Assembly (NCBI GenBank): GCA_002070185.1
Contig: MWCT01000013.1
Span: 39,707 to 103,706, forward strand
Length of the DNA stretch: 64,000 bases
DNA from: a candidate division BRC1 bacterium ADurb.Bin183
GTDB lineage: Bacteria > Sumerlaeota > Sumerlaeia > MWCT01
Direction of reading: 5' to 3'
Numbering within the stretch: the stretch's first letter is position 1; each line of letters starts with the position of its first letter. Both the position numbers and the translations under genes were made by a program. Of the stretch, positions 26,508-36,415 are shown piece by piece. Below the pieces are notes generated by a model, which was given only the letters and a program-made list of their open reading frames with translations, made no database searches and had not been told where the DNA came from.

Positions 26508-29411
26508 TTGAAAAAAATTATCATGGCGTTTGTTTTAGCGATGATTGTCTTAGGACATGTCGTCGCGCAGGATGCGGAAAAAATGGTTGAGGCAAAAACA
26601 GAAAAGTTGAAGGAAATCCACGAAAAATGCGGAGATCTTGAATTCTGGTATCGTCCGGAAAAAGGGGCGCAGCTTAATGTGTTTGGCATGCCTATTATTA
26701 TCGGTTCATCTTTATGGGTCATGAGCCGGGATTGGTCAACGCGCTATTACGGTCCGATAGATCAGCCGGAACTTCTAATCAAAGCCTCCGTTGACGCATA
26801 TCAGGGCGGTGTCAGAATTGTTCTGCACCATACACCGCCGGAGGAAAAGAGTTCTCCTTTTGCTGGAACGGAGACGTTTATTCTAATGCCGGACAACTCC
26901 TATAAGGCGACGCTTGAATTCTCATTCACCAAAAACACAACGGCGGTTTTTGAATGGGGCAATGAGATTCATCCGCTTCTTCTTTTGAACAGTCCTTATG
27001 TTGCAAGCGAGGATAGAGCGACGACGCGGGGAGTTATTCCGCTTTTTTGCGCCTCAGGCGACATGAACAAGAGCATGGTGGCGCGGGCTTTTAAGAATGT
27101 GGAGATTTCCACGCGAATCGGGGGCATAAGCCTTTTGGCGCAGCCCAAATCAGACATGCTCTTTTTTGATTACCGAAAAAACAAATGGGCGCAAACGGAC
27201 AAACCGATTTTTTGGCTGGGCATTTACGAAAGAGACATTATACCTGGAACGCGAAGCGCCCACTCTTTCACGCTTCGCTTTCCCCGCGGAATGAGGCAGA
27301 GCGGGAACGTTGACAAACCTTCGCCCAAAAATATGAAGCCTGAGTTGGTCAAGGACGCCCTTGCGCCAAACTTCGACAATTCTTATATTCTGCCGACGCC
27401 CAAAGAGCTCGAATGGACGCCGCATCTATTCCCGCTTTCTTCCAAAACGAAAATTTATCTGGGAGAAAAACCGGGAACGGAGACTCGCAAGGGTGTTGAT
27501 TTTTTTCTCCGCGAATTGAAAGAGCGATACAACATCAAACCTAAAGTTATCGCCGGCGAGCCAAAATCGGATGAACTTGATAAAAACATAATCATGGTTG
27601 GAGAGATAAAACGCTTCCCCCATCCTGCTGTTTATTGCAGAGAGCGCGGGTTGGCTCATCCTGAACATCATGAAGGGTATGTTCTGACCGTTGATGAAAA
27701 AACGGCGGCAGTATCGGGCAATTCCGAGCGCGGGGTTTTTAATGGATTGATGTCCCTTTTGCAAATGGTCAAAGTGAACGAGCGGGGAATTTTCCTGAAA
27801 GGCGGAAGAATATCCGATTTCCCGGCTTTGGATTTTCGAGGCATTCACTGCTTTTCGGGCAGGAACGCCTCCGACCAGATTATCAAAGCGATACGCAAAT
27901 TGATGGCTTGCCACAAAATCAATAATCTGGTCTGGGAGTGCGAATATATAATCTGGGACTCTCATCCCGAATTGGAGCATAAAGAATATGGGATGAAAAA
28001 ATCGGATGCGCGCAAAGTTATCAAAGCGGCGGATGAGTCGCTTATTGAGGTCACTCCCCTGATTCAATCGCTGGGGCATTCGGAATGGATTTTTACGAAT
28101 AGAAAGAATCTGGACATCGCGGAAGATCCGGAAAGTCCCTACGCCTACAATCCGACTAACCCGAAAACGTATCAATTTATTTTCGGCGTGTATCAGGAGG
28201 CTTTGGATTTTTTCAAGCCAAAGGCATTTCATATCGGTCATGACGAGGTGACGATGACCGGTCGGTTTCCCTATCGGAGCAAAGCCAGCGGGAAGTCTGT
28301 GACACAGCTGATTATGGATGATATTCATACGCTGCATCAATGGTTCATGGAGCGCAATGTGAAGGTCATGCTCTGGGGCGATATGTTCATCTATCCGAGC
28401 GAGGGGACGGATGCGTGTCTTGCGCCCAGCCTTGAAGAGGCGAAAAAACGGCGCGCGCAACTGCCAAAAGATGTTACCATCTGCGACTGGCATTACGTGC
28501 CTAATCCGCCCGAATCGCAGGTATCTTTGAAGCTATTCAAAAAAGATGGATTCGGCGTGATTGGCAGCGGGTGGTATTTGCATGATGACATCCGCAATCT
28601 TGCCAAGGCATGCGTTCTTTACGGCGCGGACGGCTATCTGCAAACAACGTGGGCGGGGTTCAGCTTCAATGTTGATGGCGCAGAGGATTTATGGCTTCAA
28701 TATTGGGCGTATCTCTGGGCGGCGGAACATGCATGGAGCGGCGAAAACACACCCGCCGATGAACTGCCTTTTGATGCTCGCCAGCTTTTCTTTGACCTTT
28801 GGTTTGGATTCAAACCCCTTCTTAAAAATAAAGAAGGCTTCACGTTGGATTTGAGTCAGTTTGTCAATCGCTCTTTGGAGGATAATGAAAACTGTTCGGG
28901 TTGGATTGGTTATGGCGCGGATTATGATTTTTCCTCTTTCCCAAAAAATCAGACAAGATTTGGAGAAACGCGATTTCAGATAGCAAGCGGCGAGGATGGC
29001 TCTTCCGCAATCCTTTTCCACGGCAAAATCAACCCTCAGGGCGCCTTTCCAAAAGAGATTCAGCTCAACTTGAATCAGGTTGAAATGAGCGAGTGCCATT
29101 TTTTGATGAATTGCGCCTTCCGCGCGCGGGAGGGTGCGGAAATTGGCGAGATTAGATTTGATTATTCCGGCGGGCGCTCGGATGTAATGAAGCTTGTATA
29201 TGGGCGCAATATTTTTTCCTTTGATGATGTGAGATGCAGTCCGGTGACGCGGATTGCTTGGAAAGGCAAAGCAAAGAGCGGGTCTGTCATCGGTGTTTAT
29301 GATATTGTCTGGCAAAATCCCGAGCCGGGATGGAAGATAACAAAAATCACCATCCGTTCCGCCAGCACAGAGGCATCGCCGATTCTTTTTGCCATCACAG
29401 GCGTAAAATAA
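26508..29411 (+). CDS. Secreted GH20 family beta-N-acetylhexosaminidase-like protein
   Basis: 967 residues, starting at TTG 26508, seven bases after AGGAG. Signal peptide (about 1-20), an N-terminal beta domain (about 40-280) of unknown family, a GH20b-type domain (about 290-440: ILPTPKELEWTPHLF, then GYVLTVDEKTAAVSGNSERG) and the GH20 barrel (about 445-760). The catalytic pair is D579-E580 in FHIGHDEVTM; most members have GGDE, here GHDE. A C-terminal beta domain completes it. GH20 enzymes release terminal GlcNAc or GalNAc by substrate-assisted catalysis; murein fragments, chitin or glycoproteins are possible substrates. The Gly-to-His change next to the catalytic Asp is worth noting. Confidence 0.85.
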   Translation: MKKIIMAFVLAMIVLGHVVAQDAEKMVEAKTEKLKEIHEKCGDLEFWYRPEKGAQLNVFGMPIIIGSSLWVMSRDWSTRYYGPIDQPELLIKASVDAYQGGVRIVLHHTPPEEKSSPFAGTETFILMPDNSYKATLEFSFTKNTTAVFEWGNEIHPLLLLNSPYVASEDRATTRGVIPLFCASGDMNKSMVARAFKNVEISTRIGGISLLAQPKSDMLFFDYRKNKWAQTDKPIFWLGIYERDIIPGTRSAHSFTLRFPRGMRQSGNVDKPSPKNMKPELVKDALAPNFDNSYILPTPKELEWTPHLFPLSSKTKIYLGEKPGTETRKGVDFFLRELKERYNIKPKVIAGEPKSDELDKNIIMVGEIKRFPHPAVYCRERGLAHPEHHEGYVLTVDEKTAAVSGNSERGVFNGLMSLLQMVKVNERGIFLKGGRISDFPALDFRGIHCFSGRNASDQIIKAIRKLMACHKINNLVWECEYIIWDSHPELEHKEYGMKKSDARKVIKAADESLIEVTPLIQSLGHSEWIFTNRKNLDIAEDPESPYAYNPTNPKTYQFIFGVYQEALDFFKPKAFHIGHDEVTMTGRFPYRSKASGKSVTQLIMDDIHTLHQWFMERNVKVMLWGDMFIYPSEGTDACLAPSLEEAKKRRAQLPKDVTICDWHYVPNPPESQVSLKLFKKDGFGVIGSGWYLHDDIRNLAKACVLYGADGYLQTTWAGFSFNVDGAEDLWLQYWAYLWAAEHAWSGENTPADELPFDARQLFFDLWFGFKPLLKNKEGFTLDLSQFVNRSLEDNENCSGWIGYGADYDFSSFPKNQTRFGETRFQIASGEDGSSAILFHGKINPQGAFPKEIQLNLNQVEMSECHFLMNCAFRAREGAEIGEIRFDYSGGRSDVMKLVYGRNIFSFDDVRCSPVTRIAWKGKAKSGSVIGVYDIVWQNPEPGWKITKITIRSASTEASPILFAITGVK

Positions 29412-29477
29412 TTATAATCGCACGTTAACGGGCGCAACGCGTAATTTAGGCATTGTCGCTGGGGGGAGAGTTTTAAC

Positions 29478-29509
29478 TTGACCTGCGGCAAAACAGATTT
29501 CATTATAAC
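29478..29509 (+). promoter_or_regulatory. Candidate promoter of the glycan cluster
   Basis: TTGACC (29478-29483) lies upstream of CATTAT (29501-29506, 17-base spacer), which overlaps TATAAC (29504-29509, 20-base spacer). The leader to the start at 29547 is about 35 bases and includes an AGAGGAG ribosome site. Confidence 0.35.
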
Positions 29510-29546
29510 TTGCATAAATTACAAAATAATTAGATAGAGGAGAAAA

Positions 29547-30707
29547 ATGACATTTGATGAAAAAATGGCGCAAGAGTGCGAAGTATCTGTTGTGATGCCC
29601 TGCCTCAATGAGGAAGAAACCATCGCTGAGTGCGTGCGCAAGGCGTTGGATTCTTTTCGCGAGCATGGGATAAAGGGCGAGGTTGTTGTCAGCGACAACG
29701 GCTCGACGGATCGTTCCGTAGAAATTGCAACATCGCTTGGGGCGCGGGTTGTCCATCAAACAAAAAAAGGCTACGGCAATGCCTATCACAAAGGGATATC
29801 GGAGGCGCGAGGGCGGTATGTCGTCATCGGCGATTCAGACAACACATACGATTTTGGGGAGGTTCATAAATTCATAGAGCCGCTGCGCCAAGGCGCAGAC
29901 TTTGTGATGGGGACGCGTCTCAAGGGTAAGATTCTTCCGGGCGCGATGCCTTGGCTGCATCAATATATCGGCAATCCATTCCTTTCATGGTTTTTGAATT
30001 TTCTATTTCACACAGGTATCAGCGATTCGCACTGCGGGATGCGCGCCTTCACCAAAGAGGCGTGGGGGCGGATGCATTGCAAAACGACTGGGATGGAGTT
30101 TGCCTCCGAGATGGTTATCAACTCATCCAAGGCGGGTCTCAAAACGGCGGAGATTCCTATCACCTATTACCCGCGCAAAGGGGAATCGAAGTTGCATTCC
30201 TTTCGCGACGGCTGGCGCCACATGCGGTTTATGTTGATGTATAGCCCCTCGCATCTTTTTTTGATTCCGGGATTTGCCATCATGCTGCCTGGGATTCTTT
30301 TAATGCTCCTGCTTCTGCGCGGACCGGTGTATTTATTCGGCCATGGATTCGATATCCATTTTATCGTTCTTGGCGGAGTGATGACGTTGCTTGGCTATCA
30401 GATAATTCATCTGGGCATTATGGGAAAGGCTATATCCGCCGAGAAGAACATCCTTGTTGATGACAAATTCATTCGTTTTATGAACAAAAATTTTACTTTG
30501 GAAAAAGGCATCTCGATTGGACTTCTTATATTTTTCATCGGGTTTCTGATTAATGTTTATATTCTGGCATCTTGGATTGGCTCTGGATTTGGCGAGTTGC
30601 GCATGGTTCGCCCCGCCATTCTCGGATTGATTTTAATTGTTATGGGAATTCAGACGTTTTTTTCGGCTTTTTTGATGAGCATGATTGGCATGTCAAAAGC
30701 AGATTGA
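29547..30707 (+). CDS. Family 2 glycosyltransferase with C-terminal membrane helices
   Basis: 386 residues. GT2 domain (about 10-230): VSVVMPCLNEEETIAECV, SDNGSTDRS, and DSDNTYDF for the metal-binding DxD region. It belongs to the DPM1/GtrB-like branch that moves sugars onto polyprenyl phosphate, shown by GMRAFTKEAW and RKGESKLHSFRDGWRH. About four membrane helices follow (about 235-380). First gene of a tightly packed five-gene set (gaps of one base or overlaps) that probably makes a lipid-linked glycan. Confidence 0.88.
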   Translation: MTFDEKMAQECEVSVVMPCLNEEETIAECVRKALDSFREHGIKGEVVVSDNGSTDRSVEIATSLGARVVHQTKKGYGNAYHKGISEARGRYVVIGDSDNTYDFGEVHKFIEPLRQGADFVMGTRLKGKILPGAMPWLHQYIGNPFLSWFLNFLFHTGISDSHCGMRAFTKEAWGRMHCKTTGMEFASEMVINSSKAGLKTAEIPITYYPRKGESKLHSFRDGWRHMRFMLMYSPSHLFLIPGFAIMLPGILLMLLLLRGPVYLFGHGFDIHFIVLGGVMTLLGYQIIHLGIMGKAISAEKNILVDDKFIRFMNKNFTLEKGISIGLLIFFIGFLINVYILASWIGSGFGELRMVRPAILGLILIVMGIQTFFSAFLMSMIGMSKAD

Positions 30708-30708
30708 A

Positions 30709-32157
30709 ATGACGACGGATGTTCTCATCATCAATGAGCCGTTTGTGAAGGATTTCTGCCGGACTCAGCGATGGGCGGCGCGCACGCGCGGCAGGGTTCT
30801 GCGCGCGCCGGATTGGCTGGCTTATGCAACGGCTGTTCTGGAGGAAGCCGGCATCCCCGTTAGGCTTTTTGATTTTCCCGCGATGGGCTGGGATAAGAAG
30901 AACCTGCGGGAGATTGTGCGAGAGCATCAGCCGCGATTTGTGGTTCTTGATTCAACAACGCCTTCCATTTCTTCCGATATTGACTGCGCTCGGATATGCA
31001 AGGATGCCGGCGCTCAAATAGTCATTATGGTTGGACCTCATGCCTCCGCCGTTCCTGAGGAAACTCTTCGGGATGCCGCCGGCGCTGTGAATGTTGTCTG
31101 TATCGGCGAGTATGACTACACCGTTCGGGATGTAATTCAGAATTATGGCAACCTCTCCACTGTTCAAGGAATTGCATACATAGAAAACGGCGTCCCTGTC
31201 CGCACGGCGCCGCGTCCTCTGATTGAGAATCTGGACGCCCTCCCTTTTCCCGCGTGGCAACATCTTGACCTTCTCCGTTACTTTGACGGCGGGAAACTGC
31301 ATCCTTATATTGACATGATTGCGGGGCGGGGCTGTCCGAACGCCTGTATTTTTTGCCTTTGGCCTCAGGTGATGCATGGGATGCGTTTTCGTCTCCGTTC
31401 GCCAGAAAATGTTGTTGATGAAATCGAACGGGATATCAAACTGTGCCCGCAGGTTTTAAAAGGCGGGGAATTTTTTTTCGAGGACGACACCTTTACGGTG
31501 AGCAAGCCTCGCGCAATGGGGATCTGCGAGGAGATTCTTCGCCGCAATTTGAAAATCACTTTTTCCGTCAATGCCCGCGTTGATACGGCTGATGACGAGA
31601 TGTTTGCGCTCATGAAGCGGGCGGGCTGCCGCGAGCTTTTGGTGGGGTTTGAATCGGGCAATGAGGAGATGCTGAAGCGGATGCATAAAAATGCAACGCT
31701 GGAGGATGCGCGAAGTTTTATGAGAATTGCCAAAAAGGCGCGTCTTGATGTGCATGGCTGTTTTGTGATGGGGCTGCCGGGCGAGACGCGGGAGACGATT
31801 GAGGAGACGATTAATTTTGCGCTGGAACTGGGGCTCCATACGGTTCAATTTTCAGGGGCAGTTCCCTTCCCCGGCACGCGCTATTATGATTTATGCCGGC
31901 GCGAGGGACTGCTCACAGCCAAATCATGGGCGGACTGGCTGGAGGGCGGCGAGCAGGCGCAGGTTGTGAGTTATCCGGGGCTGACCAAGGCGGAGATTGA
32001 CGCGGCGGAGAACATCAGTTTGAAAAAATTCTACTTCCGCCCCGCCTATATGATTCGCTTCCTTTTTCAGACGCGCAACCGCAAAGACCTATACCGCAAA
32101 CTTCGCGGCGCGAAAAATTTTTTTTCCTATCTTTTTTCTAAAAGGAAGGACAAATGA
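30709..32157 (+). CDS. B12-binding-domain radical SAM enzyme
   Basis: Start at ATG 30709, one base after the previous stop. 482 residues: B12-binding-like domain (about 1-150, with VVLDSTTPSISSDI and VGPHASAVPEE), then a radical SAM barrel with the cluster motif GRGCPNACIFC (near 205-215, CxxxCxxC). Further barrel signs are FFEDDTFTV, LLVGFESGNEEMLKRMHKNA and GCFVMGLPGETRETI. Such enzymes methylate or rearrange unreactive carbons of lipids, hopanoids, antibiotics or cofactors. Set among glycosyltransferases, it probably modifies a lipid carrier or sugar; substrate unknown. The B12-loop DxHxxG motif is not seen, so cobalamin binding is uncertain. Confidence 0.85.
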   Translation: MTTDVLIINEPFVKDFCRTQRWAARTRGRVLRAPDWLAYATAVLEEAGIPVRLFDFPAMGWDKKNLREIVREHQPRFVVLDSTTPSISSDIDCARICKDAGAQIVIMVGPHASAVPEETLRDAAGAVNVVCIGEYDYTVRDVIQNYGNLSTVQGIAYIENGVPVRTAPRPLIENLDALPFPAWQHLDLLRYFDGGKLHPYIDMIAGRGCPNACIFCLWPQVMHGMRFRLRSPENVVDEIERDIKLCPQVLKGGEFFFEDDTFTVSKPRAMGICEEILRRNLKITFSVNARVDTADDEMFALMKRAGCRELLVGFESGNEEMLKRMHKNATLEDARSFMRIAKKARLDVHGCFVMGLPGETRETIEETINFALELGLHTVQFSGAVPFPGTRYYDLCRREGLLTAKSWADWLEGGEQAQVVSYPGLTKAEIDAAENISLKKFYFRPAYMIRFLFQTRNRKDLYRKLRGAKNFFSYLFSKRKDK

Positions 32158-33119
32158 GCGGCGCTCCTCCGCTTATCAGCATTATCATCCCCTCCTATAA
32201 TTGCATGGACGTGGTAGGCAAATGCGTGGACTCGCTTTTAAAGCTCAAATGGGAAAACAAGGAAATCATAGTTGTGGATGATGGCTCGACCGATGGGACG
32301 CCGGAGGTTCTGGGGCGATACGGCAAGGCTATTCGGGTAATTCGCATATCCAACGGCGGGCCATCGCGGGCGCGCAATATAGCGGTGCGGGAATCGCGCG
32401 GCGAATTTATCGCCTTCACGGATTCTGATTGCATCGTTTCGCCCGATTGGCTTGATGAGCTCATGAAAGGGTTCGGCGATGAGCGCGTGGCTGGCGTCGG
32501 CGGAGACCAGCAAAGTCCGGAGGATGAGAGCGAATTTGGCAAAAAGATTCACGCCCTTTTAAAGGCAATCGGTTTTACCGCTGATTATGTGAAAGGGCAT
32601 AAATCAATCGTGCGCACGCGGCACAATCCGACATGCAATGTGCTTTATCGCAGGACGGCGTTGATGGAGGCGGGGCTTTTTGACGAGAATCTTTGGCCCG
32701 GTGAAGATGTTGATATTGATTTGAAGATAGCGCGTATGGGGTATATCTTTTATTACAATCCAAAGGCGGTCGTTCATCATTATCGTCCGAAAAATTTGCG
32801 CTCATTTGCGCGGATGATGAGGCGTTACGGCTGGGCGCAGGGGTATCTTGTGAAAAAATACGGGGCTTTTCGTCCGATTCATTTTGAACCGTTATTGGGC
32901 GCGGGGCTGGCAGCGGGGCTGGTTCTTTTTGCCCTTTTGGCATCGCCTGCGGCGGCGGGTCTTGCGTCTTTGGCGATTCTTGCGGCGGTTATTTTGTTTT
33001 TCATCATCAAGGCAAAAGGTGTTGCGTCGGGGCTGAGTTTATTTCGGCTTTTTCTGGTATTGCTTTTTGAGTGGAACGCGGGATATCTGAAAGGAATAAT
33101 AACAAAGGTTAAAAAGTGA
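32154..33119 (+). CDS. Family 2 glycosyltransferase
   Basis: 321 residues, overlapping the radical SAM gene by four bases (ATGA). GT2 motifs: ISIIIPSYNCMDVV, VVDDGSTDGT, ISNGGPSRARNIAV, FTDSDCIV (DxD), and WPGEDVDIDLKIARMG with the acidic catalytic region. Two C-terminal hydrophobic segments (about 245-305) probably anchor it to the membrane. It resembles transferases that extend cell-surface polysaccharides. Confidence 0.87.
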   Translation: MSGAPPLISIIIPSYNCMDVVGKCVDSLLKLKWENKEIIVVDDGSTDGTPEVLGRYGKAIRVIRISNGGPSRARNIAVRESRGEFIAFTDSDCIVSPDWLDELMKGFGDERVAGVGGDQQSPEDESEFGKKIHALLKAIGFTADYVKGHKSIVRTRHNPTCNVLYRRTALMEAGLFDENLWPGEDVDIDLKIARMGYIFYYNPKAVVHHYRPKNLRSFARMMRRYGWAQGYLVKKYGAFRPIHFEPLLGAGLAAGLVLFALLASPAAAGLASLAILAAVILFFIIKAKGVASGLSLFRLFLVLLFEWNAGYLKGIITKVKK

Positions 33120-34210
33120 AGCAGCCGAAGAACATCCTTGAGGTTTATTATGAGCCGGCGTTTAGCGGCATCACTCGGCATGTTGGCTCGTTTGTGAAAC
33201 GACTTTCGAAGGAGAATTACAAATTTCATGTGGTTTGCGCAACAGAGGATGAGCAGATCGAGCGCTATTTTCAGGATATGGGGATTGATATCCACATAGC
33301 GCCACCCGACCGTTTTTTTGCTTTTCTTGGAATGGTCAAAGTTATCCAACTGATCTACAAATTCAAAATTGATATTGTCCACGTGCATAACCTTCAATCC
33401 ATATTCTGGGGTCATCTGCCGCGCCTGTTTGCCCTGAGGACAAAGTTTTTTTTCACCCCGCATGTGATAAATTTTGAAAATAAATATTTAGAGAAAGCGT
33501 TTTTTATCGTTTGGAAAGCATTTGCCTTGCTCGCGGACAAAATCATAGTTTTGTCTCCTGCTCAAAAATCGGCGCTCGTTAAAAAAGGGGTCAAGCGTGA
33601 GGGAGGCATCATCGTGATTCCCAATTCCATTCCGTCGGAGGAAATAGCCGCGGCGGAAAAAGGGGATATCATGGCGCAGTCGTTGGATACTCTTTGTATT
33701 TTAAGCGTGCTTCGTCTTGTGAGCCAGAAGGCGCCGCTGCGGCTTATTGACGTTGCGGAGATTGTATGTCGGCAGAATTTTGACGCGCATTTTTATATTG
33801 TCGGGGATGGACCGATGATGGGCGACATGGAGCGCGCCATTGCCCAAAAGGGTTTGCGCGAATCTGTGCGCCTGCTTGGTTTTCGCAAGGACGCTCTGAA
33901 TCTTATAGCGCAGGCGGATATTCTGCTTTCCACGGCGCAATGGGAGGGGTTGCCCTACACGCTTTTGGAGGGGATGGCGCTTGCGAAACCGATTGTGGCA
34001 AGCGCAATAGATGGTCATGAGTTTCTCGTGAAAAACGGAGTGACGGGGTATCTTTCTCATTCCACAGAGGCTCTTGCAGGCTCGATTCTTTTGTTGCTGA
34101 AGAACGAATCTAAACGGCGGGAGATGGGGCGGATGGCGCATCAGCGATATATGGCGGAATTTTCGTTCGAATCTTTTATTGCGAAAATGCGAGGTCTTTA
34201 TGATATTTGA
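33116..34210 (+). CDS. GT4-type (GT-B fold) glycosyltransferase
   Basis: 364 residues, GTG start at 33116 overlapping the previous stop. N-terminal: a glycine-containing loop GITRHVGSFVKRL for acceptor binding and VHVHNLQSIFWG. C-terminal: VLRLVSQKAPLRLIDVAEIV, HFYIVGDGPMMGDMERA, RLLGFRKDALNLIAQADILL, and the nucleotide-sugar motif QWEGLPYTLLEGMALAKPIV (GT4 EX7E). Cytoplasmic or membrane-associated; donor and acceptor unknown. Confidence 0.9.
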   Translation: MKQPKNILEVYYEPAFSGITRHVGSFVKRLSKENYKFHVVCATEDEQIERYFQDMGIDIHIAPPDRFFAFLGMVKVIQLIYKFKIDIVHVHNLQSIFWGHLPRLFALRTKFFFTPHVINFENKYLEKAFFIVWKAFALLADKIIVLSPAQKSALVKKGVKREGGIIVIPNSIPSEEIAAAEKGDIMAQSLDTLCILSVLRLVSQKAPLRLIDVAEIVCRQNFDAHFYIVGDGPMMGDMERAIAQKGLRESVRLLGFRKDALNLIAQADILLSTAQWEGLPYTLLEGMALAKPIVASAIDGHEFLVKNGVTGYLSHSTEALAGSILLLLKNESKRREMGRMAHQRYMAEFSFESFIAKMRGLYDI

Positions 34211-36392
34211 GAAGAAAAACGAATCTGTTGAAAACGATACATTTTATCCAAACTTTCTTAATCGCTCTCCTCATTTTGCCAATAAGACGCCGGGCGGGGC
34301 TTCGGGGATTATTCTGGTCGGGTTGATTTTGATTTGGACGGTGTTTGTTTTTTTTCAATATGTCAATAATCACGACACTCAATTCGACAGCGTTATCATC
34401 GCCTTCAAACTATTTGACACCGCGTTTCCGCAAATGGCGTTGATGGCGGCGCTGGCGTTGCTTGCCTATTCCGCAGGGCGGACGTTTATTATAAATACGC
34501 TAAAAGTTGAGATTGAAACCGATTGGGACTTTATTTTTTCCAGCGCGCTGGGATTTATGATACTTTCGTTTGGCGCCATGTTCATCACGATGGCGCAGGC
34601 GCTTACAAAGGCGTCGGTTTTTATTTTTTTGGGACTGCTGATTATTTATTCGCGAAGGGAGATTCTCGGGGCAATCAAACGGCTGCAGATGCCGGTGTTG
34701 AGATTTTCCAGCCCTTTTGAGTCGTTGCTTTTTTTTCTGATTCTCTTTGCTGCCGGCATCAATTTGCTGATGGCGCTGGCTCCGCCTTTTGGTCTGGATG
34801 AGCAGCAATATCATTTGAATGCGCCGCTGCATTATATTCGGCGCGGGGGGTTTTACATCCTTTCGCATCTTGGGGGTCAGACGCGCTATCCGCAAAATAT
34901 GGAGATGCTTTTCACGTTGGCGATGGTGGTAAAGGACGACATTTTAGCAAAGCTCATCAATTATTATTTCGGCGTAATGACTTTGTTCGTCATTCGGGCG
35001 TTCAACAAAAGATTTTTCCAAAGCGAAAGCCTTTTACCATGCGCCATATTTTATTGCAGCTGGTTGGTATATTATGTGAGCGCGCAGATTCATGTGGAGC
35101 TGCCGCTGGCGTTTTACGAAGGGGTTGCTTTGTTCGCCCTGCTTTTATGGCTGGATGATTTGCCGAACTGGTATATTCACGGCGCTCCACTGCGTTTTTT
35201 GTTTTTTTTCTCAGCGGCATGCGCGGGCTTTGCGCTGGGGATCAAATACACATCTATGTTGAGTCTCATTGCTTTTTTTGCTTTGATTATCATTTACTTC
35301 AAGGCATGGCGATACACATTTAATCGCAGGGTTTTATTGTATGCGGCGGGTTATGTTTTTTTTGCCCTGTTATTATTTTCGCCATGGATTATCAAGAATA
35401 CGGTATATTATCGAAATCCCATTGAGCCGTTTCGGATACGGCTATTGACGGCATATTTGAATGACCTTGCGGGGAGAAAGGCTGCGGAGCCGGCACCGCC
35501 GGCCGCGGCTGAATTTACAAGGCGATATCAGATTTTGAATCGCGCTGTTTATCCGCGCTCTTCGCTGCGGGAATTTTTGCTGATTCCCTATAATTCCACG
35601 ATATACGGCGAATGGGGGCGCCAGGTTTTTGATATGTTGATTTCGCCGTTTTACTTAATGTTTTTGCCGTTTCTTTTTGCGATGCGTCGGAAGGGATGGG
35701 GCGTCAACGCGCTGCTCATCTATGTTTCGATTTTTTATATTTTGTGGTTAATACTTCAACCGATTACGCGTTATTTGGCGCCGATTATGCCTGTGATGGC
35801 GATTCTTATAGCGTTTCTTTTTCAGCGATTGGAGTCGGAGCAGGAATCGCTGGCGCGAGTTTTCACAAACATATTGAAGGGCATCGTGGTTTTTATGCTT
35901 TTCATTATCATGATGTGCGCGCTCTTAACGCTTATTTGGCGCAATCCGGTATTTTATCTGATGGGGCGCGAATCAAAATCGGCGTTTCTAACGCGCAACA
36001 GTCCGGGCGGCATTCAGAAGCTGATAGATTTGGCAAACAAGGAACTGCCCGCCGATGCAAATATTTTGCTCTTGTGGGAAAAACGCGGGTATTATTTGGA
36101 GCGGAAATATCGGGAGGATTCATTTGGGTTTTTCTTTGTCAATCTGATGTATAAATATAAAGACCCCGCCCGCGCGGCGGAAGAATTGAAGAAGCTGGGA
36201 TTCACGCATATTTTGTGCGATACGTATATTCCCCGCGCTTGGTTTGGTTCATCATATAAGGAAGAGCATAAGAACAAGGAGGCACAAGCCATCGGGGAAA
36301 AGGAGTATGGTTTCTTGATGAAAATGGTTGAGGAGGGGCTTCTTGAACCGCTTGGAGAGAATACCTCTCTCATTCTTTATAAAATTCGGTAG
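34200..36392 (+). CDS. Polytopic GT-C-like membrane protein
   Basis: I place the start at ATG 34200, five bases after GAGG (34191-34194), overlapping the previous gene by 11 bases. About 730 residues with roughly a dozen membrane helices. A segment after the fourth helix (PPFGLDEQQYHLNAPLHYIRRGG) has the Asp-Glu pair in the first large loop typical of GT-C enzymes such as ArnT or PMT-like transferases, which use polyprenyl-linked sugars. A soluble C-terminal domain (about 590-730) follows. It probably transfers the sugar supplied by the first gene of this cluster; inference from fold pattern and context. Confidence 0.75.
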   Translation: MIFEKKNESVENDTFYPNFLNRSPHFANKTPGGASGIILVGLILIWTVFVFFQYVNNHDTQFDSVIIAFKLFDTAFPQMALMAALALLAYSAGRTFIINTLKVEIETDWDFIFSSALGFMILSFGAMFITMAQALTKASVFIFLGLLIIYSRREILGAIKRLQMPVLRFSSPFESLLFFLILFAAGINLLMALAPPFGLDEQQYHLNAPLHYIRRGGFYILSHLGGQTRYPQNMEMLFTLAMVVKDDILAKLINYYFGVMTLFVIRAFNKRFFQSESLLPCAIFYCSWLVYYVSAQIHVELPLAFYEGVALFALLLWLDDLPNWYIHGAPLRFLFFFSAACAGFALGIKYTSMLSLIAFFALIIIYFKAWRYTFNRRVLLYAAGYVFFALLLFSPWIIKNTVYYRNPIEPFRIRLLTAYLNDLAGRKAAEPAPPAAAEFTRRYQILNRAVYPRSSLREFLLIPYNSTIYGEWGRQVFDMLISPFYLMFLPFLFAMRRKGWGVNALLIYVSIFYILWLILQPITRYLAPIMPVMAILIAFLFQRLESEQESLARVFTNILKGIVVFMLFIIMMCALLTLIWRNPVFYLMGRESKSAFLTRNSPGGIQKLIDLANKELPADANILLLWEKRGYYLERKYREDSFGFFFVNLMYKYKDPARAAEELKKLGFTHILCDTYIPRAWFGSSYKEEHKNKEAQAIGEKEYGFLMKMVEEGLLEPLGENTSLILYKIR

Positions 36393-36415
36393 TTTTTTTC
36401 TGCGATAACAATTTA

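Noticed and set aside
27426..28493. A 355-codon minus-strand open frame
   Set aside because: Antisense to the GH20 enzyme, whose motifs are clear in the plus frame.
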